Below are positions 6,361 to 11,770 of a stretch of 11,770 nt of DNA, piece after piece. Within the stretch, counting starts at the first letter, position 1, and each line of letters starts with the position of its first letter. Source of the stretch: Ruminococcaceae bacterium UBA5397 (GTDB taxonomy: Bacteria > Bacillota > Clostridia > Oscillospirales > Acutalibacteraceae); the NCBI GenBank assembly GCA_002411615.1, contig DHOF01000129.1:1-11770 (forward strand), written 5' to 3'. Both the position numbers and the translations under genes were made by a program. The notes beneath the pieces are model-generated. The model did no database searches. It was not told where the DNA came from and saw nothing but the letters and a program-made list of their open reading frames with translations.

Positions 6361-7353
6361 TTATACGGGTTTTTCCAACTGACAGACAAAAGCTGCCGGT
6401 CTTTCCTTTATCTGTTCGGCCTCTTTCGCCTGCAACACACGATAATGCTTGATCAGCAACTCTACAAACTCTTTTTCTGCTGCCGTTAACTCCGATTTTT
6501 CCTTGTAAATCACTCCAAAGCGAAGACATTCGTTGCACCCTAAAAGAGGAATGGAAATTACCTGATAACGAGAATCCTGTTGTTCAAATTCTGTAATGCC
6601 TATCGTAAAAAAATTGCTCTCAGAAATTAGGCTCATCTGCTCTGCGCGATCATTTACATAAACAATCTTTGGTGACTCGTTTAAATCCAAATGAAGATTC
6701 TGTGTTGTAATTCGATAAATAAAGTCTTCAAATTGGCCAATATAGCGAACAAATCCATATTGTTTCAACACTGAAAGATCAATTAGCTCATGATTTTGAA
6801 GAAGCTCATGACTGCGCGACAGGCAAATAGACGGCTGAAAAAGCGCCAGCGGAACAAAATGAAGTCCCGCCTCGAAAAACTGTTTTTGTTTCGCTGAAGA
6901 TTCACGAGAAGCAAAGTGAATGACTCCTACATTCGATTTTCCTTCCATTACATTTTCAATCACATTCATTTCCGCATCTTCTTTTAAACAAAAAGAAAAG
7001 TTATTTTCATTCTGATGCTTTCTGCAAATCTGATTAAAACATTCAGCCGTATGTGAAAAACGAGTCATAGAAACATTAAGAGTGCTTTTTTCCGGTTTAG
7101 AGGAATCCGAAAACGTTTTTAGTCGCTCAAGTTCTTTTAAAATGATTTTGCAGTGGTCCAAAAAATATTCTCCATCCGGTGTTAAAGAGCAGCCTTTTCG
7201 AGTTCTGTAAAAGAGCTGCACACCAGCCTCTTCTTCAATTTCCTTAATAATGTGGCTCAAATGAGGCTGTGAAATATAGAGCAGTTTAGCCGCCTGATTG
7301 ATGGAACCGTTCTGTGCGACTTTTTCAAAATACTCTAAATATTTAATTTCCAA
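6361..7353 (-). CDS. LysR-family transcriptional regulator
   Basis: The product has 330 residues. The N-terminal winged helix-turn-helix (1-60) shows Y-F-x-x-V-A-Q-N-G-S-I-N-Q-A-A-K-L-L-Y-I-S-Q-P-H-L-S and then L-F-Y-R-T-R-K-G-C-S-L-T-P-D-G, classic LysR. Residues from about 90 to 300 should form the two-lobed effector-binding domain. The start is TTG at 7353, reading L-E-I-K-Y-L-E-Y-F (fMet in practice), because TAGGGGGCT lies eight to nine bases upstream, the HTH begins at once and no ATG is better placed. The C-terminus is about 30 residues longer than usual. It is divergent from the glutaminase-symporter operon, the normal arrangement for a LysR activator of that operon, so glutamine, glutamate or a related amino acid is the likely effector. 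The regulator is intact although its presumed target genes are damaged. Confidence 0.92.
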   Translation of the reverse strand: MEIKYLEYFEKVAQNGSINQAAKLLYISQPHLSHIIKEIEEEAGVQLFYRTRKGCSLTPDGEYFLDHCKIILKELERLKTFSDSSKPEKSTLNVSMTRFSHTAECFNQICRKHQNENNFSFCLKEDAEMNVIENVMEGKSNVGVIHFASRESSAKQKQFFEAGLHFVPLALFQPSICLSRSHELLQNHELIDLSVLKQYGFVRYIGQFEDFIYRITTQNLHLDLNESPKIVYVNDRAEQMSLISESNFFTIGITEFEQQDSRYQVISIPLLGCNECLRFGVIYKEKSELTAAEKEFVELLIKHYRVLQAKEAEQIKERPAAFVCQLEKPV

Positions 7354-7446
7354 AGTACAAAGCCCCCTAATTTTTTTAATTTATTTTTAATTTGAATTTA
7401 TAAAATTAAGAATATTGTCTTTATTAATTTATTAAATTCTGTATTA

Positions 7447-7475
7447 TTTATATCATATTTTCACTTTTTCGTAAA
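7447..7475 (-). promoter_or_regulatory. candidate promoter of the LysR gene
   Basis: On the minus strand TTTACG (7470-7475) lies 17 bases before TATAAA (7447-7452), which is preceded by TGA as in weak extended -10 elements. It would leave a leader of about 87 bases before the TTG start. The rest of 7354-7544 is AT-rich with no gene that I can see. Confidence 0.5.
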
Positions 7476-7544
7476 GCAAATTACTGTTTTTTGTATGATT
7501 ATATGTATTTTTCTTTCATTTTCTGTTAGTTTTTTCTATATCAT

Positions 7545-7575
7545 TCCCCGATATTTCTATCCGGGATTCGAATAG
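7545..7575. promoter_or_regulatory. LysR-type T-N11-A box and overlapping dyad upstream of glsA
   Basis: CTAT (7557-7560), eleven bases, then ATAG (7572-7575) form an inverted repeat with the T-N11-A geometry that LysR proteins recognise. Overlapping it, TCCCcGATA (7545-7553) pairs with TATCcGGGA (7558-7566) across TTTC, with one mismatch. This is the only GC-rich patch in a very AT-rich divergent region, which suggests a conserved binding site. It lies about 75 bases before the glutaminase start codon. A weak -10-like TATAGT (7597-7602) or TTAATA (7604-7609) follows without a good -35, as expected of an activator-dependent promoter. Confidence 0.55.
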
Positions 7576-7650
7576 CCATACTTAAATAAATTATGCTATA
7601 GTATTAATATACATTAATTAATAAACAATTTCGAGGTGATTTTTATTAAA

Positions 7651-8519
7651 ATGAAACAATTATTGGAGAGTTCGCTAAAAAGCGCTATTTTATATGGTCA
7701 GCATTACCTTGCAAACGGAAAGGTAGCATCCTACATTCCGGAATTAGCAAAAGCTGATCCACATCAATTAGGGCTTTGCCTAATTACGAAAAAAAAATTT
7801 ATCACGCCGGCGACTGGTTAGTTCCCTTTACAATGCAAAGCATTTCAAAAACATTTTCTTTAATCGCGGCGCTCCAAACAGCCGGATACCAAAAAGTTTT
7901 TAGTAAAGTAGGCATGGAACCTACCGGTGACGGATTTGACAGCATTGTCAAGTTGGAAACCAAACAGCTGATTCCCTTTAATCCTATGATCAATGCCGGC
8001 GCAATCTTTACTGTCAGCTGTATTGACAGCAAAGATCCCGTCCAACAATTTATGGATTTGGTACATAAGCTATGTGCAAACAATGAAATTAAAATAAATG
8101 AAGCTACCTATTTGTCAGAAAAAAAGGCTGGCATGCGCAACCTCTCCATTGCTTATCTTTTGGAAAGTGATCACATTTTTGAGGGCGATCCTGAAATTAT
8201 TTTGGATCATTATTTTAAGATGTGTTCGGTTTCTGTTACGACAAAAGATCTCGCTCATTATGCTTGGGTTTTAGCAAACGATGGGCTTGATCCCAACACA
8301 GGAGAACAGCTGATCGAAGGGTGAATCGTACGGATCGTAAAAACTTTAATGATGACTTGCGGTATGTACGACGAATCCGGTGAATTTGCAGTCAAAGCGG
8401 GGATTCCCTCAAAAAGCGGAGTAGGAGGTGGAATCGTATCTATAGCCCCAAATGGAATTGGAATTGCTGCTTTTGGCCTGGCACTTAATAAAAAAGGAAA
8501 CAAGGAGGAAAATGTATGA
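7651..8519 (+). pseudogene. glsA: glutaminase, disrupted by a frameshift and an in-frame stop
   Basis: Glutaminase hydrolyses L-glutamine to glutamate and ammonia. Family sequence runs the length of the region but in pieces. Frame 1 from the ATG at 7651 encodes the N-terminus (G-K-V-A-S-Y-I-P-E-L-A-K-A-D) up to the A9 run at 7789-7797. There the reading must slip -1 to reach H-A-G-D and the nucleophile motif Q-S-I-S-K (S-x-x-K). E-P-T-G-D, N-P-M-I-N-A-G-A-I, Y-F-K-M-C-S-V-S-V-T and a TGA at 8322-8324 follow. The same frame resumes with R-I-V-K-T-L-M-M-T-C-G-M-Y-D-E-S-G-E-F and S-K-S-G-V-G-G-G-I, ending at TGA 8517-8519. About 289 residues would be coded if repaired, and the usual 15-20 final residues are missing. 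The start is set by GAGGTGAT (7633-7640). The final stop overlaps the symporter ATG. Catalytic motifs are all kept, so the damage looks recent. Confidence 0.88.
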
Positions 8520-10018
8520 TGCAAATTTTGGACGGGTTGGACAGTTTTCTTTATTACCCAATATTGATTATTGTTTTGCTTGCGGCAGGTCTTTTTTTTA
8601 GCTTTCGAACGCATTTTGTTCAGCTTCGCATGTTCAAAGAATCCATTCGGGTCGTCTCTGAAAAGCCGTCAAAAGAAAATAGCGTTTCTTCTTTTCAGGC
8701 TCTGATGGTATCCACTGCTTCTCGAGTTGGTACCGGTAATATCATTGGCGTTTCCACAGCGCTTTGTCTTGGCGGTCCTGGCGCAGCCTTCTGGATGTGG
8801 GTGATTGCACTGATCGGTGCAGCCTCTGCTTTCATTGAAAGCACGCTCGCTCAGATTTTCAAGCGCCGCGATGAAAACGGGGACAGCTACGGCGGCCCTG
8901 CTTATTACATTGAAACAGCTCTCCACAATCGTGGATTGGCAGTTCTTTTTGCTGTTTGCTTAATCCTTACTTACGCCGGTGGATTCAACATGCTTGCTTC
9001 TTATAACTTGCAATCCACTTTTGCAGTCTATAACTTCTATGATGCCACCTCCACTCCATGGATTATCGGTTTAGTTCTCGCCATTCTTGTTGCATGGTGT
9101 GTGATGGGCGGCGGAAAACGAATTGTGAAAGCAACCAGTCTGCTTGTGCCGATTATGGGCATTCTCTATGTGGCAGTTTCTTTAGTCGTCTTCTTCGCGC
9201 ATCTCAATATTATCCCTGATGTCTTTGCTATGATTTTTGAAAACGCTTTTGATTTCAAATCAATTTTTGGCGGAATTGCAGGTTCCTGCATGATGTACGG
9301 AATTAAGCGCGGACTTTATTCCAATGAAGCCGGTGTAGGTTCTGCTCCAAACGCAGCCGCTGCTGCCGATGTTTCTCACCCTGTTAAACAAGGGCTTGTT
9401 CAAGTCCTTTCCGTCTTTATTGACACTCTTTTGCTCTGCACCGCAACCGCTTTTATGTGCCTCTGCTCCGGCATTACATCAACCAAAGAGCTTGCAGGTG
9501 CCCCTTATGTACAACAGGCTGTTTCGAGTGTTCTCGGCGCATTCGGACCAATTTTTGTTACAATTGCAATGGTACTTTTCGCCTTTACAACACTTTTAGG
9601 AAACCTTTTCTATGTAGATAACTGCCTTACTTTTATCCATCGCAAAACGCCCAGCAAAAAATTCATGGTCGGATTTCGGCTGTTCTGTTCCTTTGTTGTT
9701 TTGATTGGTGCAACTCTGCCAATGGCAGCCGCATGGGATCTTGCCGATATTATGATGGCAATCATGTGTATGATTAATCTGCCGGCTTGTGTAGCGCTCA
9801 GTAATGTTGCTGTTAAAGCCTGCAAAGACTATGAAAAACAAAAAAAGGCTGGAAAAATCCGGTATTCCATGCTGCAGATGTTGGTCTCAATCCTGACGAT
9901 CTGGATTACTGGAAATAATTCCTCTCATTTGCATGAAGTAAAAGAAGCGCGGACTTTTTGCTATTATAAGCAGAAAGCCCGCGCTTCTTATTTAATCTAC
10001 AAAACCTTTACCATTTGA
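8516..10018 (+). CDS. AGCS-family amino-acid:cation symporter with frameshifted C-terminus
   Basis: This is a sodium- or proton-coupled alanine/glycine/glutamine symporter with about eleven membrane segments. Signatures are A-S-R-V-G-T-G-N-I-I-G-V (about 69-80), G-P-G-A-A-F-W-M-W-V, G-G-P-A-Y-Y-I-E and S-N-E-A-G-V-G-S-A-P-N-A-A-A-A-A. As written, the frame is 500 codons, but the family sequence ends near residue 447 at Y-E-K-Q-K-K-A-G-K. From the A5 run at 9853-9857 a -1 shift would restore N-P-V-F-H-A-A-D-V-G-L-N-P-D-D-L-D-Y-W-K and a TAA at 9916-9918, giving 467 residues. The written tail of 53 residues instead reads through the terminator hairpin. All transmembrane parts precede the lesion, so transport might survive. 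AAGGAGG (8502-8508) lies inside the end of glsA, and the ATG overlaps its stop. Pairing with glutaminase and a LysR gene suggests glutamine uptake, as for B. subtilis GlnT. Confidence 0.9.
   Translation: MMQILDGLDSFLYYPILIIVLLAAGLFFSFRTHFVQLRMFKESIRVVSEKPSKENSVSSFQALMVSTASRVGTGNIIGVSTALCLGGPGAAFWMWVIALIGAASAFIESTLAQIFKRRDENGDSYGGPAYYIETALHNRGLAVLFAVCLILTYAGGFNMLASYNLQSTFAVYNFYDATSTPWIIGLVLAILVAWCVMGGGKRIVKATSLLVPIMGILYVAVSLVVFFAHLNIIPDVFAMIFENAFDFKSIFGGIAGSCMMYGIKRGLYSNEAGVGSAPNAAAAADVSHPVKQGLVQVLSVFIDTLLLCTATAFMCLCSGITSTKELAGAPYVQQAVSSVLGAFGPIFVTIAMVLFAFTTLLGNLFYVDNCLTFIHRKTPSKKFMVGFRLFCSFVVLIGATLPMAAAWDLADIMMAIMCMINLPACVALSNVAVKACKDYEKQKKAGKIRYSMLQMLVSILTIWITGNNSSHLHEVKEARTFCYYKQKARASYLIYKTFTI
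9942..9989. terminator. terminator hairpin shared by the symporter and holin genes
   Basis: AAGAAGCGCGG (9942-9952) pairs with CCGCGCTTCTT (9979-9989). An inner stem CTTTTTGC / GCAGAAAG closes on TATTATAA. TTATTTAAT follows on the plus strand and TTTTACTTC on the minus strand. It lies 23 bases after the ancestral symporter stop at 9918. In the present sequence the frameshifted symporter frame translates straight through it. Confidence 0.8.
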
Positions 10019-10026
10019 CAATCATT

Positions 10027-10320
10027 TTATGATTTTCCTTTTGTCCTAACAATCGCCTGATAGGCTCCGTTGCTGGAAGTCGAGACTAATACCGCATTAA
10101 ACGGGATTAAAGCCCAAACCGTCCACGGCTGTAAAAACCCTCCCGTTGCCGCGGTAGAAATCAGCAGCACAAAGAGCGCAATTAAATAGCTAAGTGCCTG
10201 CGTTGGCATTTTGCTCAGTACTCCAATGTTTTTTAAAAACTGCGTCAGCAAACTTGTTACAGCTGCTGCACCCACAAACGTTGCCAAAAAACTCCAACTT
10301 AAAAATTCAGTCATGTTCAT
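10027..10320 (-). CDS. holin-like membrane protein of a phage lysis module
   Basis: The product has 97 residues, with three hydrophobic segments near residues 9-30, 40-60 and 63-83 and a basic C-terminus (R-T-K-G-K-S). There is no enzymatic motif. Small size, three predicted membrane spans and position directly after a lysozyme and a coiled-coil membrane protein fit a holin. Holins form the inner-membrane lesion through which a leaderless lysozyme leaves the cell. Sequence alone does not place it in a named holin family for me. The start is one of three clustered ATGs: 10323, 10320 or 10314. AGGAGG at 10327-10332 is six bases from 10320, the best spacing. The start overlaps the end of the upstream gene (stop 10307-10309), so translation is probably coupled. 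Confidence 0.65.
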   Translation of the reverse strand: MNMTEFLSWSFLATFVGAAAVTSLLTQFLKNIGVLSKMPTQALSYLIALFVLLISTAATGGFLQPWTVWALIPFNAVLVSTSSNGAYQAIVRTKGKS

Positions 10321-10543
10321 CATAATCCTCCTTATCTTCCAAACCACTAATTCTATGATTTGCGGCTTTCATCTGTTCTTCCAATCTATAAGTACGCTCG
10401 ACGACCTGATTATGTTTTGCGACTTTCTCTTCCAGTTTCTGCAAACGAAAATCCACCAATTTGTTGGCGGCTCGAATTCCACTCCAACTGCCGACTGCTG
10501 TTCCCAAAAAGGCAATCAGCGCAACTACTACTTCGGTTGGCAT
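10307..10543 (-). CDS. small membrane-anchored coiled-coil protein of the lysis module
   Basis: The product has 78 residues: one N-terminal membrane segment (about 5-22, V-V-V-A-L-I-A-F-L-G), then a charged heptad-rich helix from about 30 to 70 (L-Q-K-L-E-E-K-V...L-E-E-Q-M...I-S-G-L-E) and an acidic tail. The layout resembles the XhlA type and other accessory holin proteins that neighbour phage lysozymes in Firmicutes, where they anchor or time the holin. That role is inferred from position. The ATG at 10543 is eight bases from GGAGG (10552-10556). An ATG at 10549 and a GTG at 10552 fall in or against this site and are less likely. The ribosome binding site begins in the stop codon of the lysozyme gene, and the 3' end overlaps the holin gene. 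Confidence 0.7.
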   Translation of the reverse strand: MPTEVVVALIAFLGTAVGSWSGIRAANKLVDFRLQKLEEKVAKHNQVVERTYRLEEQMKAANHRISGLEDKEDYDEHD

Positions 10544-10557
10544 TCCCATCACCTCCC

Positions 10558-11634
10558 TTATTGGACCGTGATCTGGAATCGGTCAATCTTTTCTCCAAAG
10601 CTGCCCGCATAGCCGTCTTCACCATTTTTCATCTCATTGTCCTGCTGCCAGTCATAATAGCCACGGTTGAGCGGAGAAACCCGGTAGCAGGCTTTTCTGT
10701 AAGGCCGAATAGAATTAGGTGTCTCATAATAAACAGCCACTGCGTCAATCGGTGTACCATTTCCTGCATATCCATTTTCAAAGTCATTTGTATCATAACC
10801 ACTAACTTCAGGCAGCCAGTTTCCGTCTTTTGTATGAACCCGGTATCGAATAGAGCCACAGTCAACTCCAATCGCAAGATCAGTAATTGCCTGCCCCTCG
10901 ATTCCGGCAAAATCCGAAAGATTGTTTACTTCTGGCAGCCAGCCGCTTTCCCGAATCCTTACACGGTACTTTACGCCAACTTTTTCCATTTTAGAAGAGG
11001 AAGGCTCAACTGAAACCGGTGCTGTGCTATTTCCAAAATTTGAATAAGCAATGTTTGTATCAACATTGCCCCTGCAGCCTGCGACGGAAGTCCCTCCAAA
11101 CTGCCAAAGCGCACAGGGAATACTTGGAGAATTCACATCATACTGCGCAAACCATAAAGGATAATTCGCTAATCTATTTAGATCAAACCAATTTCGGCAG
11201 TAATCCAAATTTGAATAATTACCCGCCTGATACCCCGCAGAAGCGATCGCATCCAGAAATGCAGCCGCCATATCAGTAACAAGTGTTTTGTCGGGCTCAA
11301 CCCCCTGCTCCCGGGAATAGCGAACCGAATCATATTCGTAATCAAAGAACACAGGCCATGTAATCTGATCCTGATACGGTTTCAGAACCGTCAAGCAAGT
11401 TTTCGCTTCTTTTTGCGCATCCGATAGAGAGGTAGCATAGCTAAACCAATAGCATCCAACAGGAATTCCCGCGCGCAGTGCTCCCAACATATTCCGATCA
11501 AAGAAACAATCCTTCTGGCTCAGATCATTTCCATATCCCGCACGAATAATGGCAAAATCGATTCCCTCACTTTTTACTAATTGCCAATCGATCTCTCCAT
11601 TGTGAGCCGATACATCGATTCCCTTCAAACTCAT
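10558..11634 (-). CDS. GH25 lysozyme (endolysin) with C-terminal wall-binding repeats
   Basis: The product is a 358-residue muramidase that cleaves MurNAc-GlcNAc bonds in peptidoglycan. GH25 domain, 1-203: G-I-D-V-S-A-H-N-G-E-I-D-W (5-17), A-I-I-R-A-G-Y-G (28-35), F-F-D-Y-E-Y-D (96-102) with the D98/E100 pair, P-L-W-F-A-Q-Y-D (159-166) and A-L-W-Q-F (175-179). A short Ser/Pro linker follows. Three degenerate repeats of about 40 residues start near 222, 262 and 315 (pattern Y-R-V, G-W-L-P-E-V or similar, G-x-A-G-x-x-G, I-x-x-x-x-I). They are reminiscent of clostridial hydrophobic wall-binding repeats. There is no signal peptide, so export needs the holin encoded downstream. The start ATG at 11634 has no strong ribosome binding site but overlaps the previous stop as ATGA, indicating translational coupling. 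Confidence 0.93.
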   Translation of the reverse strand: MSLKGIDVSAHNGEIDWQLVKSEGIDFAIIRAGYGNDLSQKDCFFDRNMLGALRAGIPVGCYWFSYATSLSDAQKEAKTCLTVLKPYQDQITWPVFFDYEYDSVRYSREQGVEPDKTLVTDMAAAFLDAIASAGYQAGNYSNLDYCRNWFDLNRLANYPLWFAQYDVNSPSIPCALWQFGGTSVAGCRGNVDTNIAYSNFGNSTAPVSVEPSSSKMEKVGVKYRVRIRESGWLPEVNNLSDFAGIEGQAITDLAIGVDCGSIRYRVHTKDGNWLPEVSGYDTNDFENGYAGNGTPIDAVAVYYETPNSIRPYRKACYRVSPLNRGYYDWQQDNEMKNGEDGYAGSFGEKIDRFQITVQ

Positions 11635-11747
11635 TTTATATGTCCATCTTCTTTTAAAATTTTTTTAACTTCGTCTCTAATTCTAAGCGGTACTTGATTT
11701 AATGTTTTAAGATCTTTTTTAATTAAATTTGCATAAATTTGTTTCAT
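11631..11747 (-). CDS. 38-residue CD1375-like phage protein
   Basis: On the minus strand AGAGGG (11754-11759) precedes ATG (11747) by six bases. The 38-codon frame begins M-K-Q-I-Y-A-N-L-I-K-K-D-L-K-T-L and continues N-Q-V-P-L-R-I-R-D-E-V before a TGA that overlaps the lysozyme ATG. The pattern (I-Y-A-x-L-I-x-K-x-x-K-T, then V-P-x-x-I-R-x-E-V) resembles the small CD1375-family proteins found between tail-fibre and lysis genes of clostridial phages and phage-tail particles. Its function is unknown. The ORF is too short for many gene finders. It supports the view that phage or tailocin structural genes lie just beyond 11770. Confidence 0.72.
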   Translation of the reverse strand: MKQIYANLIKKDLKTLNQVPLRIRDEVKKILKEDGHIK

Positions 11748-11770
11748 TATCTTCCCTCTCAATCATTTCA

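Noticed and set aside
7636..7650. GTG at 7636 as the glutaminase start
   Set aside because: It lies inside the ribosome binding site GAGGTGAT. The ATG at 7651 is ten bases downstream and gives the usual N-terminus.
8322..8324. TGA read as tryptophan, glycine or selenocysteine in glutaminase
   Set aside because: TGA acts as a normal stop elsewhere in the window, and the same gene also carries a frameshift, so simple gene damage is the simpler reading.
10021..10033. Small palindrome ATCAT-TTT-ATGAT as a phage attachment core
   Set aside because: It is short, AT-rich and overlaps the holin stop. With no second copy visible it cannot be distinguished from chance.
10360..11013. Long open frame (217 codons) on the plus strand opposite the lysozyme and coiled-coil genes
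   Set aside because: The opposite strand carries a clear GH25 enzyme with all motifs, and the plus-strand product has no family features.
1..11770. CRISPR array, insertion sequence, riboswitch or rRNA
   Set aside because: I found no regularly spaced direct repeats, transposase motifs with terminal repeats, conserved aptamer cores or rRNA segments on either strand.

Overview
The window looks like chromosome of a low-GC Gram-positive anaerobe of the Clostridia (Oscillospiraceae-like is my guess, not proven). The grounds are AT-rich intergenic DNA, strong AGGAGG-type ribosome binding sites, consensus sigma-A promoters, fermentative acetate kinase and the TmcAL enzyme typical of Firmicutes. Nothing here is a wholly new system. 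The most informative regions are a decaying glutamine-utilisation operon and the edge of a phage-type lysis module.

Layout. 1-22: 5' end of a tRNA gene on the minus strand with a textbook promoter. 257-1597: a polytopic membrane protein of the DUF6056 / GT-C-like type with its own promoter. 1658-1687: a nine-codon ORF with a good ribosome binding site. 1843-2599: an Rrf2-family regulator and a thioredoxin in one operon, with a promoter overlapped by a likely autoregulatory dyad. 2625-2726: back-to-back terminators between convergent trxA and ackA. 2766-4019 (minus): acetate kinase. 4144-6298: tmcAL (tRNA-Met ac4C synthetase, which uses acetate), divergent from ackA, followed by a DUF4380 protein. 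6308-6354: bidirectional terminator. 6361-7353 (minus): LysR regulator with a TTG start. It diverges from a glutaminase gene (7651-8519), which is followed at once by an AGCS amino-acid:cation symporter (8516-9918 by ancestry). 9942-9989: terminator hairpin.

The glutaminase is broken twice: a frameshift at a run of nine A and an in-frame TGA. It also looks short at its C-terminus. The symporter has a -1 frameshift at another A run that replaces its last residues and drives translation through the terminator hairpin. All these lesions fall in one operon, while every other gene looks intact. This suggests real loss of glutamine use, although homopolymer sequencing error cannot be excluded for the two shifts.

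10027-11747 (all minus) is a compact lysis cassette: a 38-aa CD1375-like small protein, a GH25 lysozyme with three C-terminal wall-binding repeats and no signal peptide, a one-TM coiled-coil protein and a three-TM holin-like protein. The genes overlap or nearly touch. It is probably the end of a prophage or phage-tail-like element that continues beyond 11770.
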